From positions 1,251,246-1,315,245 of the forward strand of contig CATQHT010000003.1 in the NCBI GenBank assembly GCA_958296045.1: a stretch of DNA of 64,000 bases, given 5' to 3'. The position numbers and the translations under genes were made by a program. Shown one piece after another: positions 18,525 through 27,115 of the stretch. Below the pieces are notes generated by a model. That model did not search any database, was not told the origin of the DNA, and was given only the letters and a program-made list of their open reading frames with translations. The DNA is from Rhodothermales bacterium. Lineage in GTDB: Bacteria; Bacteroidota; Rhodothermia; Rhodothermales; Bin80. How positions within the stretch are numbered: position 1 is the first letter of the stretch; each line of letters begins with the position of its first letter.

Positions 18525-21007
18525 AGCTTTGGCTCTTCTCCTTCGCCCGGACTGGTTGGCGGTCCATTGGACAACACAGCGTGTACCTTCTCGACCTTAC
18601 CAGTCTGAAAAGTCGCTGCACGCAATGTCTCGCCCTGGTGATTTGCGGCTGCAAGGATTTCAGGGCGCCACGAGGCAAGGCTGGGTTCATTGGACAGTGC
18701 GTCCAGAGCATTGCGCACCTCTCCTGTAGGCCACACCGCAAGCGCCCGCAGTGCGCTGCTAACAAGAGACTGCGCCCTGCGATAAACGAATGCGGAGGAT
18801 CCCCCGGACGGCCCCGGTGAACAGTAAGGTCCGATCAACCTCACCATTTGCTCAAGAGCCGTATTGGACGGCTGTACCCTGCCGTCTCGCGGGAACCAGT
18901 TGATGGCACTGATTAGGATGTATGTGCGGTCCTGGTTGCCACACAAATATTCTGCCATGTCCTTCGCGTAGACTTCTGGCGCAACGAAGAGTCCAGCAGC
19001 GAGCCAGTGGACTCGTTGCTTCACCGTCATGGACTTAGCCTTGAGTTTGGCCTTTATGACTTCTTGCAACTGATCCGGCGAATGTATGCGCAAGGCCGCA
19101 TACATTAGGAACCGCAGGCTGTGTATATACTTACTGCGCACTGACAATTTCTGGAGCAGCGGAATCGTGATAAGCTTTGCAATGTGTTCAAGCCCGCTGT
19201 CACAGGTCACGGTCTTAAACCACGCGACCATCTGCGAATCACTCTTCCACGCTACTGCAACGTACCTCACATATACATCTGCTATCATTTCGGGTTGCTC
19301 GATGCACAAGTCGGTAAACCACTGATCACGATCGCCGATGGGCGCATAGATCATCCCACCCTGCGGCAGTAGCAAATACGCATAGAAGTACATCGCTATG
19401 GCGCGACGCTGTTGGGCCGCATTGCGCCACTGAATAATGCCACTGGAGTGTTTTTCAACGTCAGCAAGTCCCGCGATGCACGGCAGTGCCAACGGGTGCG
19501 ATTCCTGTTGCTTGATGAGGCACAAAACCTCTTGTTCCCCTGGAGTATCCATGTCGAATGCAGCCCGGTGAAATGCACAGCGTACGACAGCGTTCGCCTC
19601 ACTTGCATTCCCTAGCAGATGTCGCAACCGCTCGACAGGCGTATTTCCTATTGCCTCCTCTCCGATTCCCAGGAAGGCGGCGGCCAGCCGGCGAAGCATG
19701 GCGACTGGGATACCCGACACGTGAGTTATCGCATCTTTCGGGTTTCTCTTCACCTGATCCAGAACCTCCCTGCCAAGTTCAGTCAGTGTGCGCGGCTGGT
19801 CCTCTGTCACAGGCACCTCCGTTGCAATCACCCTGTACGGAAATGGCGATACGGAATCAAGCAATTTCTTAAATTCCGGGGGTGGAGGGAGCACCAATGG
19901 TGGCTTACACCTCAAACCGAATCCGGCAGCTTTCACGAGTTGTGCAACTTCTGCTTCCCGGCTTGGGTCCAAGACTATGGCGTTGCCGAAACAGCAGTTA
20001 ACATCTAGACATGCAGGCAGCACCACATCGTACGGCAAGGGATCACCGATCTGCTCAGCTAGGATCTTTATTGTTTTGTCGATTCGCTCGGTGAGTCTTG
20101 GCCACCAGAACCAGCTGAATTCAAAGCTGTCCGTAAGGCTGAAATCAACGACCAGTACACGCAGATAATCGGGCGACGCTTCACCGCACTGGCGCCGCTT
20201 CATCTTGCATCCTATCTTCCGTCCGATCTGGCTCCGCGCCGTTTGTATGGGTTGCAGCTGCTCGAAAAACAGTCTAGTGTCGGTGGACCGGCTCGGCTCC
20301 TTGACCCATACGTTCCGGTCTTTTGGATAGTGGACCACTGAATTGAGGGTGGCCTTGATCTTGAAGGTTTCGTCGACGCCTTCGAAAAGCCTTGTACTTC
20401 CCTCCCCCGCAGTTTTCATCCATGCATGTACATCCTGTTTAAGCTGGCCTAGCCATGGCCTTAGAACACGGTCGCTATTGGGGATGTCATGCGGATAGAA
20501 TCCATTGTCATTGTGGACTTCGAGCTCCACGCGCACATCGAACCCTCGGTCACACGGCGAATACCTGAAGAGCGGCGGAACGTACCACTCCACGAACCGA
20601 TAGCCATAGTGATCTATCGGACTATAGACTTCGACTCTGGCCCGCAACGCTCCAACTCTGATGTCAATGTCATGCCTCGCAGAGCTCGCACGTGCCTTGA
20701 TCCGCGGCTGCCCCATCACCCAACTACAGTCCAGCAGGTACAGCTCCGCCAGACGCTGTGAGAACCTCACGGGGTCCTTTTCGCGGAGCAACTGCATCCC
20801 AATCTTACCAGCGGAGCGGAGAGTCCGGTTAAGGAACTTAAGGCAGAGCTCAATACCAGGGTAGTGGGCGTTGCCAAGTAGCCTGAATATTTCTAACGGG
20901 CTTTCGACGATCTGGTCGTGTTCTCTGCGCCAGTCCAGCGTCGCATCTATTGTCCTGAACCTACCTAGCGCTCGTAGTACGGCATAATCGATCGGATAGC
21001 TGACCAT
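18521..21007 (-). CDS. 828-residue cargo protein, probably N-terminal part of a defence-type nuclease protein
   Basis: It begins MVSYPIDYAVLRALGRF. Residues ~105-135 (RHDIDIRVGALRARVEVYSPID) resemble a degenerate restriction-type motif, while the central part is mixed with no NTPase motif. Residues ~430-800 are helical and repeat-like, ending PTGEVRNALDALSNEPSLASWRPEILAAA and a GPPTSPGE tail. Proteins ending with this helical region normally run straight into the PD-(D/E)XK segment now at 18524. A -1 shift at CCAAAGC (18536-18542 on the opposite strand) would fuse them. Base composition resembles its neighbours. It is the only sizeable cargo gene of the composite transposon. Function is unproven. 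Confidence 0.55.
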   Translation of the reverse strand: MVSYPIDYAVLRALGRFRTIDATLDWRREHDQIVESPLEIFRLLGNAHYPGIELCLKFLNRTLRSAGKIGMQLLREKDPVRFSQRLAELYLLDCSWVMGQPRIKARASSARHDIDIRVGALRARVEVYSPIDHYGYRFVEWYVPPLFRYSPCDRGFDVRVELEVHNDNGFYPHDIPNSDRVLRPWLGQLKQDVHAWMKTAGEGSTRLFEGVDETFKIKATLNSVVHYPKDRNVWVKEPSRSTDTRLFFEQLQPIQTARSQIGRKIGCKMKRRQCGEASPDYLRVLVVDFSLTDSFEFSWFWWPRLTERIDKTIKILAEQIGDPLPYDVVLPACLDVNCCFGNAIVLDPSREAEVAQLVKAAGFGLRCKPPLVLPPPPEFKKLLDSVSPFPYRVIATEVPVTEDQPRTLTELGREVLDQVKRNPKDAITHVSGIPVAMLRRLAAAFLGIGEEAIGNTPVERLRHLLGNASEANAVVRCAFHRAAFDMDTPGEQEVLCLIKQQESHPLALPCIAGLADVEKHSSGIIQWRNAAQQRRAIAMYFYAYLLLPQGGMIYAPIGDRDQWFTDLCIEQPEMIADVYVRYVAVAWKSDSQMVAWFKTVTCDSGLEHIAKLITIPLLQKLSVRSKYIHSLRFLMYAALRIHSPDQLQEVIKAKLKAKSMTVKQRVHWLAAGLFVAPEVYAKDMAEYLCGNQDRTYILISAINWFPRDGRVQPSNTALEQMVRLIGPYCSPGPSGGSSAFVYRRAQSLVSSALRALAVWPTGEVRNALDALSNEPSLASWRPEILAAANHQGETLRAATFQTGKVEKVHAVLSNGPPTSPGEGEEPKL

Positions 21008-21172
21008 GACGGGGCAAATTCGGTTAGCGACTTGTTGGGTGGCGCAAGAACCAGTTGCGAATCAACACGTTGGCGGTGTTGTGCTTCGCGTCCGCGGTCT
21101 TTCGCGCTGCAGAGTGGTACGCAGTGCTTGTGGCGCTGTTCCGAGCTTGTTGTAGCTAAACTGCACGGGACG
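21008..21172. other. Upstream region of the cargo gene
   Basis: 165 bp before the 828-codon gene. No clear promoter or ribosome site is seen, and short minus-strand frames here have no recognisable features. Confidence 0.3.
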
Positions 21173-21368
21173 CAGGTCGGAGACTAGCGGCACCAACGCT
21201 TCGATTAACCGCGTGCGGGGCGAGGATGCCAGGTACTCCGATACGATCATCCCACCTCATTCACCAGTTGGCATTCGTGAGCGGCCGCTGGGAGGCTGGC
21301 TGGCGATCTGCGAGCATGCCCCAGATTGGTTGCACGAATTCGCCGGAATATGCAAACTGCATTGAGAA
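21173..21368 (+). pseudogene. Unrecognised gene fragment, partner of the fragment at 29194
   Basis: One plus-strand frame reads PPHSPVGIRERPLGGWLAIC, EHAPDWLHEFAGICKLH and stops at 21366-21368. The bases ATTGGTTGCACGAATTCGCC and those following recur nearly exactly at 29195 onward, where a related frame reads SDWVHEFVGICTRSRG. The two are therefore pieces of related genes separated by IS insertions. Family not recognised. Confidence 0.4.
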
Positions 21369-21516
21369 TCTCAATAGTACCCTCGGTAGACGGACGTGCA
21401 CTGTGTACCATTGGAAAAACTCGGCGCCGATCCACCGCTGGGTGGCACTGGCCCTCATGTTTGCAGAACCCAACCTGAATCTGATTCCTAACCGCGAACA
21501 CCTGCCCAAGCTCTGA
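21362..21516 (+). pseudogene. IS256-family transposase, C-terminal scrap
   Basis: The last ~50 codons of a mutator-type transposase: IENLNSTLGRRTCTVYHWKN, then IHRWVALALMFAEPNLNLIP and NREHLPKL, matching the conserved IS256 end (ESxNxxxR...WRWVAxALLxAE...HLPxL). Everything upstream is absent. Confidence 0.7.
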
Positions 21517-21917
21517 AAGGCGCTACTGGCGGCTAGAGATCAACCCCCCAAAACCCAATATCCCCTGAGCCTCTTGCAAAAACCTGAAAAACGGCAAGTA
21601 TTCCCTCCGCAGGCGCGGGAGAAGAGGTGGCGCCTCCGTCGTGGGTATCGTAATAGTAAGCGCCCGTTAGGATATACCTTGTAGGGGAGCGCGCCTGATC
21701 GCGAATGTGGGGTAGTCACGGAATTGCCAAGCAACAATGCAACTCGATTGGTGCCACGCAGTAAAATACGTGCTGCGTGTGGAGCGCGGAGCATTTATGC
21801 GCAAACCGGACGGAGTCGTCCAGAAAAAGCCCGAGAACGTGCGCGAGGGGCTTGGTGTTATCCGAGCAATGTGGCGTTGAGCGAGGTCGCGGTGTTGGGC
21901 GAAGACAATCCCTAACA
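21517..21917. other. No recognised gene
   Basis: 400 bp between the IS256 scrap and the ISL3 fragment. No frame here shows coding features, and no RNA structure was recognised. Confidence 0.35.
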
Positions 21918-22515
21918 GGCTCTTCCCCTAATCGGATGGGTCCGATGTTGTAACCATCGGGAACCGATTTGAGGCGATGCGGAATTATTGTCGTTTCTGG
22001 CTTGTTTCTAGGCCATCATCGCGATAGCACCCATGTACTCCAACCCCATCAACGCTATATCGCAGTTGAAGAAAAATATCGCTTACCTGTTGGGCATCCG
22101 TGCTCCCTGGGAGGTTTCCGACGTGACCTTTGACCATGAGGCGCGAGAAGCGTGGATCCATGTATCCTACGAGGACGGCCATCAGCTTCCTTGTCCAGAG
22201 TGCGGCTCACCGTCTCTGGGCTATGATCGCCGTCCTCGGCAATGGCGTCACTTGGATCTGTGCGGGTATCGCACTATGGTGGTTATGCTACTTCCCCGCG
22301 TGGCATGTTCAGAGCATGGAGTGCGCACCGTGTCAGTTCCGTGGGCGGAGCCTATGTCACGGTTTACGGCGGAGTTTGAGGCGCTGGTGATTGATTGGCT
22401 GCAGGAGGCGAGCATATCGGCGGTATCTCGTCTGATGAAGGTGAGTTGGAATGCGATAGATGGGATCATGCAGCGTGCGGTGCAACGCGGTCTTGCGCGC
22501 AGAGAGGAATCCGAT
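21918..22515 (+). mobile_element. ISL3-family element, 5' fragment
   Basis: It starts with the terminal sequence GGCTCTTCCCCTAATCGGAT and is about 95% like the decayed ISL3 at 44602-46009. It continues only to 22515, where a group II intron end begins. The rest was lost when the IS66 arm junction formed. Confidence 0.8.
22033..22515 (+). pseudogene. ISL3 transposase, N-terminal fragment
   Basis: MYSNPINAISQLKKNIAYLLG starts the protein. The ISL3 zinc-ribbon region (LPCPECGSPS, CGYRTMVVMLLPRVACSEHG) and the helix-turn-helix SISAVSRLMKVSWNAIDGIM are present. The frame is cut at 22515 after SDV by an intron 5' end. In the related copy the sequence continues with HIGEDETSFRKRH. The catalytic domain is missing. 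Confidence 0.8.
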
Positions 22516-22644
22516 GTGTGCGCCAGGCAAACTGGCGTTAGTACAGGGGGTGGAAGTCCCCCGTTGTGAAAGACTAACCATCTACACATCTCCTCGAGCC
22601 GTGCGTTGTTACCCGCGAGGGTGCCAGCGAAGCGTCGGTAGAGG
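22516..22644 (+). ncRNA. Group II intron, 5' fragment
   Basis: Directly after exon bases GAATCCGAT the sequence becomes GTGTGCGCCAGGCAAACTGG, then GCGTTAGTACAGGGGGTGGA and AGTCCCCC, a typical bacterial group II intron 5' end and start of domain I. The related ISL3 copy at 45.19 kb has an uninterrupted GAATGCGATGTTGCCC, which fixes the splice junction. Only 129 bases remain before the IS66 arm. No reverse-transcriptase gene is left in the window. Confidence 0.75.
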
Positions 22645-22916
22645 GTATCCGTCCGAAAATCCGTTTATTTCAGCTGATTAGTGCCGCGCGGAGGCGATTT
22701 TGTGTCGATTTTTGTCGCCAGGCTGAGCGCTGCAGGGTCGTAGGGACGCTGGGCGCAGCCGGTTGGCAGCTTACCTTGCTGGCGTGACTGTGTTACGGCA
22801 GCTGCCCAAGCGACCTGATGGGTGCTCCAGGGGAGCTAGTGGTGGGTGCACGCAGGGCGCTCGCGTGACGGTGCACTGCTGTGCAGGTCGTGCGCTCAAA
22901 AGTGGCACAGAGGGGC

Positions 22917-24509
22917 TTATGCGCTGGCGCGCACGGGTGGGAGCGGCATCTGTGAGGTGGGGGCGCTTTCACGCTTGGTCCACCGATGTGGCAGCAATTC
23001 GCCGATGGCGGTGGTGTGCGTCGGCATGCGCTTTAGCACATCTTCTAGCCAGGCTTGTGGATCAATGCCATGCAGTTCGCAGGTGCCCAGCAGCGAGTAG
23101 ATGATAGCAGCGCGTTGGGCTGCTTTGTGTGACCCGGCATGCAGGTAGTTCTTGCGCCCCAGCGCTAAGGGTCGGATGCTGTTCTCGACGAGATTGTTAT
23201 CAATTTCGATCCGGCCGAAGCTTACGTACCGGAACAGCTTGTCCCACCGGTTCAGGGTATAGTTGACGGCTTTGCCCCAAGCGCTGGCTGGCGTGCCAGG
23301 GTGCTGTTGAAGCCATGCCTTGAGTCCTTCCAGGATGGGGACCGCCTCTTTTTGACGCGCTTGGTAGCGCTCGGTCAGCGTGCAGTTCGCCTCGCGCAGC
23401 CTGCGCTCTATCTTGTACAGCTGCTGGATCGTCGTCAGGGCATGCTCGGCCCGTTCCAGATCGCTCTGTTGTGCTTGGACGAACTTACGTCGGGCATGGG
23501 CCCAACACCCGTGCAAGATGATATCTGGATTGTGACCAAGTACATTGTAGGCGGCGTAGCCATCGCTCTGAACATGCCCTTTGAAGTCCCGGAAAGTGTA
23601 GAGCAGCCCTTTCTGGTCGCGGCCTTTACGATACTCCATCCACACGAATCGGCGCTCCGGTGACCGGTACACCCAGTAATACCCACGGTGGTGCTTGCCG
23701 ATCTTGCTGCGATTCTGCACCGGCATGGTCGTCTCGTCCACGCAGAGGTATCCGCTCTTGAGGGACTCTTTTATGAGCTCATGATAGAGGCATATCAAGT
23801 GGAATGCTACCTGGGAGACCCAGTCACTCAGGGTCGATGTGGAAATCGAAACTCCGAGGAGTGAGAACTGTTTTCGCAGGCGGAAGAGGGGAAGGTGAAA
23901 TACGTACTTAGCGATGGTTAAGTAAGCGAGCAGGCTTGGCTCAGCCATGTACTTTTAGTTCAGGACCTCTGGCAACGGTGCGATGATGATGCCGCCGGGA
24001 CCGTCCTCCTCGTCCGAATTCTCGCCGTCAGCATCCTTCTTCTTCCTACGAGGAACGTACTTGTACCGCCTGAGCACTTTGACGACCAGCTCCGCGCGCA
24101 CGTACTCTAACGTTTCCTTATCTTCGTAGCCCATGCGCTGCATGCCCGAGACATCTTCCTTGGACTCCACGACGGTCACGTCGCGCCTCAGGTGGCGCGG
24201 GAAATTCTTTTGCAGGCGGCGGAACTTCCGCCTCGCTTTCCGCGATGCTTTCTTGAGCTTCGGGGGCACAGGAGTCGCCGTGTCCATCTTTAACGACGGC
24301 GCTTCGTCGTCGGAAGACTCGGGAAACAGGGGCTTCTGTGTGGGATCCGCACCATCTTGCGGCACAAAGCGCTCATTCTTCGCTCCGTGTATCAGGCGCA
24401 CAAGTTCGTCGCATTCAGCCTTGACCGCGTCCAGACGGTCATGCAAGCTGCTGTACTTCTCGCGCAACGAGGCACTCTCCGCCTTCAGCGCCACTATTTG
24501 CTCCCGCAA
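22917..24509 (-). pseudogene. tnpC: IS66 TnpC transposase, right arm, with in-frame TAA
   Basis: The exact counterpart of 16381-17973. The coiled-coil and zinc-region part is at 24509-23955 and the catalytic part at 23948-22917, separated by the same in-frame TAA and in the same frame. Catalytic segments LCVDETTMPV, HGCWAHARRKF and NNLVENSIRPLALGRKN are intact. Having the identical lesion in both arms means one was copied from the other after the stop arose. Confidence 0.85.
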
Positions 24510-24649
24510 CGAAGCGATAATAGATGCCGAGTCCCCAGCCGGAGCCGAAGAGCGGTCTGTGCGAGCATGAAGCTTTGACTATACTATAGGCATACAATCC
24601 CCCAGTTTAAGATACTACACGAAAAAAAATTCAGCCCTCCGCAGCCACC

Positions 24650-26363
24650 CAGCGATTCTAAATTTGGGGCGTTCGGTGGGGGAACGGATCTTGTTTTGCG
24701 GTAGGCTACGCGCATGCGGGCTGTGAGTTAGGCGGTTGGTGGACGGAAGCAGGCAATAAGAAGCTACATTTGAGGCGCCACCAATCCGCCAGAGGCATAC
24801 GACGGCCTTCCAGGTCTCTGGAATTCCCGCTTACCCTATTTGTGACATACAATCTTTCAGGCTCTCGCGACGGAAAGCGCCAGCGGAGGCGAACGACGGT
24901 ACAACATGCTTTCCCAGAGACTTCGCCAGTCGGGAAAGCAATATCTCGTCGTAAGCACGCGCACTTCCTGAAAGAAAGCGCGCCGCACCTGGTAGGATGC
25001 TCGGCATTGCCTCCACAACCCTTTTACTTGGTCGAGCATCGTATGCAGGGCAAATGCCAACAGGTTGAGGGTGGCTAACAGGTTTGCCAGCCCATTTTTG
25101 CCATGCCCGAAGTTGTGTTTGAAGTTCTGTCCGTGTCGTGCGAGGATGTTGAAGCACTCGTTCTCGATTTTCCAGCGCGCCCGCCCACAAAGAGCAACCT
25201 CCTGTACATTGTGCTTCGTTACCGTCAGGCTGGTGAAAAGCGTCGTGTAGAAGGTCTGCTTGTAGGTGCCCTGCTTTTGGCGTACCCGCACGGTCTTTTC
25301 CACCCATGTGCCGTGTACGGCATCGTCCGTGTTCCGAATCGGCAGATCGGTCATCCAGCGATAGCAGTGCTCTTCGTAGCGATGTGTCTTCTTGTTCTGC
25401 ACCCGAATCCAACCGGTGCTCTGGATATAGCGCTCGTGTAAAAACTTGAATAGCGTTTGATGCGACTTGGGTTTGACCACAAACAGGAAATCGGCGCCCG
25501 CATGGAGCACCTGTTGGCAGAAGGGGTGTGTAGCATATAGGGCATCTCCCAGATATACCGGACGATAGCGAGCCATGCGAGCTCCCCACTTCGTTAACCA
25601 CCGCTTAGCGGCATTGATCTCGCAATCCTGCTTGCGACGCCGCACCGAGTGCTGGTCGCCAGGATCATCCTGTGTGCGGACACACTCTGGCATCAACGGT
25701 ACCACCCGGTTGTGCCCTGGAGCCACCACAACCGCCGCCACCATGGTATGGAAGAACGAAGGACGCTTGTCTTTCCCCGTGCGACGAGAGGAGCATTGCT
25801 TACAATGGATTGTCCGAGAGGAATGAAACTCGATGCCATCAAGCGCCACAAGGATGCGATCCCTCAGACGCACAAACGGCGAAAAGTCTCCCTTGGAACG
25901 AAGCGTATCCAGCAGGTGCAGAAACAGGCGCTGAAATGAATCTGGCACCAGGCGGTCCAGCAGGTTGCGGATCTGCCCGTCAGAAGGAATGGCTTGCATA
26001 CCAAACAGCGTCTGGCAGGTGGAACGGCCCACGTCGTCCTCCATCCTCCGCTGAAAAGCAAGAAAGGAGGGCGATTGCAGAAAGAAGCAGGCAAATGCGC
26101 TCAACACGGCATCGGCCAGCGTGTAGCGCAGATTGGGCCCCTGACGGTTATCTTCAAATGTACCGGCGGCCGATCGGATGCGTTTCAGCGCATCGCGCAG
26201 CAGCTTGCTTGGTTTCATGGGTATACCTCAGTGAAAGACAAAAGCACGCTATAGCAGGGCATCGCAGGACCGGTATTGCCAGTCCACACACCCATCATAC
26301 ACATAACGTCTGCTGAACAGGCATTCCCGTAAACCCCTCATGCACCCAAATTTAGAATCGCTG
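24650..26363 (-). mobile_element. IS4-like insertion sequence, copy B' (intact, in right IS66 arm)
   Basis: 1714 bp with the same perfect terminal repeats as copy B. The 9-bp duplication GCAGCCACC (complement of GGTGGCTGC) occurs at 24641-24649 and 26364-26372. Position and sequence match copy B, so it was duplicated as part of the arm and is not an independent hit. Confidence 0.95.
24857..26218 (-). CDS. IS4-like transposase, intact (copy B')
   Basis: A 453-residue DDE transposase, residue-for-residue the same as 14672-16033, with the same catalytic Asp regions and the RWKIENECFN block. It has no stops or shifts, so together with copy B it is a likely source of active transposase for the damaged copies at 1-1625 and 46080-47796. 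Confidence 0.9.
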   Translation of the reverse strand: MKPSKLLRDALKRIRSAAGTFEDNRQGPNLRYTLADAVLSAFACFFLQSPSFLAFQRRMEDDVGRSTCQTLFGMQAIPSDGQIRNLLDRLVPDSFQRLFLHLLDTLRSKGDFSPFVRLRDRILVALDGIEFHSSRTIHCKQCSSRRTGKDKRPSFFHTMVAAVVVAPGHNRVVPLMPECVRTQDDPGDQHSVRRRKQDCEINAAKRWLTKWGARMARYRPVYLGDALYATHPFCQQVLHAGADFLFVVKPKSHQTLFKFLHERYIQSTGWIRVQNKKTHRYEEHCYRWMTDLPIRNTDDAVHGTWVEKTVRVRQKQGTYKQTFYTTLFTSLTVTKHNVQEVALCGRARWKIENECFNILARHGQNFKHNFGHGKNGLANLLATLNLLAFALHTMLDQVKGLWRQCRASYQVRRAFFQEVRVLTTRYCFPDWRSLWESMLYRRSPPLALSVARA

Positions 26364-26694
26364 GCAGCCACCGGGCGCGAGTAACGCCGACGATAACGAA
26401 CAGACCTCAGTGACACCCCCTCTAGAAGACAAACAACCTGCGTCCAATCCGGCGTGCCCGTCACAGGAAGCTCAAACGTGCCCTCCTCCAATCGCTTGTA
26501 GTAGAGCACAAACCCGCTGCGATCCCACACCAGAAGCTTGATATGTGTCCGACGGCGGTTGATGAAAACGTAGACGTCTCCCGATAACGGATCCCGCTTC
26601 ATACCGGAACGAACCAGACCGCATAACCCGTCAAAACCCTTCCGCATGTCCGTCGGCCCGCGGTGCAGATAAAAGCGGTGAGAAGAACCCAGCG

Positions 26695-27018
26695 CTAACA
26701 TGAGCAGCCACCCTCACCATGAATCAACGCCGATAGAAACACCGACGGCACCGCCGAAAATACACGCAAACAGGCACCGCCCGGAAACTGCAACTCCATC
26801 AACGCGCCCCCGTCATGCCGAACAGGCGAAGAAACCTCCACAAACGTGTCGCCCACCACCTCAGACGAAGATGCCGCGTACTTTCGGCGCCAGTACGTCA
26901 GCTGACTACGCGTTATGCCATGCTCCTGGCAAAATACCTCCGCATGCTGCGTTCCACGCAAATAACGCGCGATCAACGGAAACATCACCGCCGATGTGCC
27001 CCTAATTCTCGTTGCCAT
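26695..27018 (-). CDS. tnpA: IS66 TnpA, right arm
   Basis: A 107-residue helix-turn-helix protein identical to 13872-14195. It overlaps the start of tnpB by 7 bases. It is intact. The left-arm copy has the ISNCY-like element just upstream of it, so only this copy keeps its native upstream region. Confidence 0.8.
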   Translation of the reverse strand: MATRIRGTSAVMFPLIARYLRGTQHAEVFCQEHGITRSQLTYWRRKYAASSSEVVGDTFVEVSSPVRHDGGALMELQFPGGACLRVFSAVPSVFLSALIHGEGGCSC

Positions 27019-27107
27019 GCTAAGACCTCATGGATTGGTCAATAGAACCTCCTACAAGGTCGGGCAATAATTCTAGCTATTCAAGATGCAGACTTTCGGA
27101 CGGATAC

Positions 27108-27115
27108 CGTGCAAC
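27108..27115. repeat. Right 8-bp target duplication of the composite transposon
   Basis: CGTGCAAC directly follows the outer end of the right IS66 arm and is the partner of 11866-11873. The flanking istA codons join in frame across a single copy. Confidence 0.9.

Larger units (their letters stand above)
24631..26701 (-). pseudogene. tnpB: IS66 TnpB, right arm, split by an IS4-like element
   Basis: It starts at 26701 (MLALGSSHRFYLHRG) and is interrupted at 26363 by the IS4-like element at the same codon as in the left arm. The chimeric frame ends at 26249. The native end, after the duplication GCAGCCACC at 24641-24649, is the TGA complement near 24631-24633. This gives the same consequence as in the left arm. 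Confidence 0.85.
11874..27107. mobile_element. 15.2-kb composite transposon with inverted IS66 arms
   Basis: The unit is bounded by outward-facing IS66 inverted repeats and flanked by the 8-bp duplication CGTGCAAC. Left arm 11874-18245, right arm 22645-27107, cargo 18246-22644. After removing nested insertions both arms are 2740 bp. The inner flanks of the arms (GGCACAGC at 18246 and GGTAGAGG before 22645) do not match each other or the outer duplication. This is what is expected if the pair moved together as one unit. The cargo is a nuclease-like gene pair plus IS and intron scraps. Confidence 0.85.
22645..27107 (-). mobile_element. IS66-family element, right arm (carries one nested IS4-like element)
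   Basis: An inverted copy of the left arm. Its ends are GTATCCGTCCGAAAATCC at 22645 and the complement of GTATCCGTCCGAAAGTCTGC at 27107. All encoded proteins are identical to those of the left arm, and sampled non-coding stretches are also identical. The native length is 2740 bp after removing the IS4-like element and its duplication. It lacks the ISNCY-like insertion. Confidence 0.95.
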
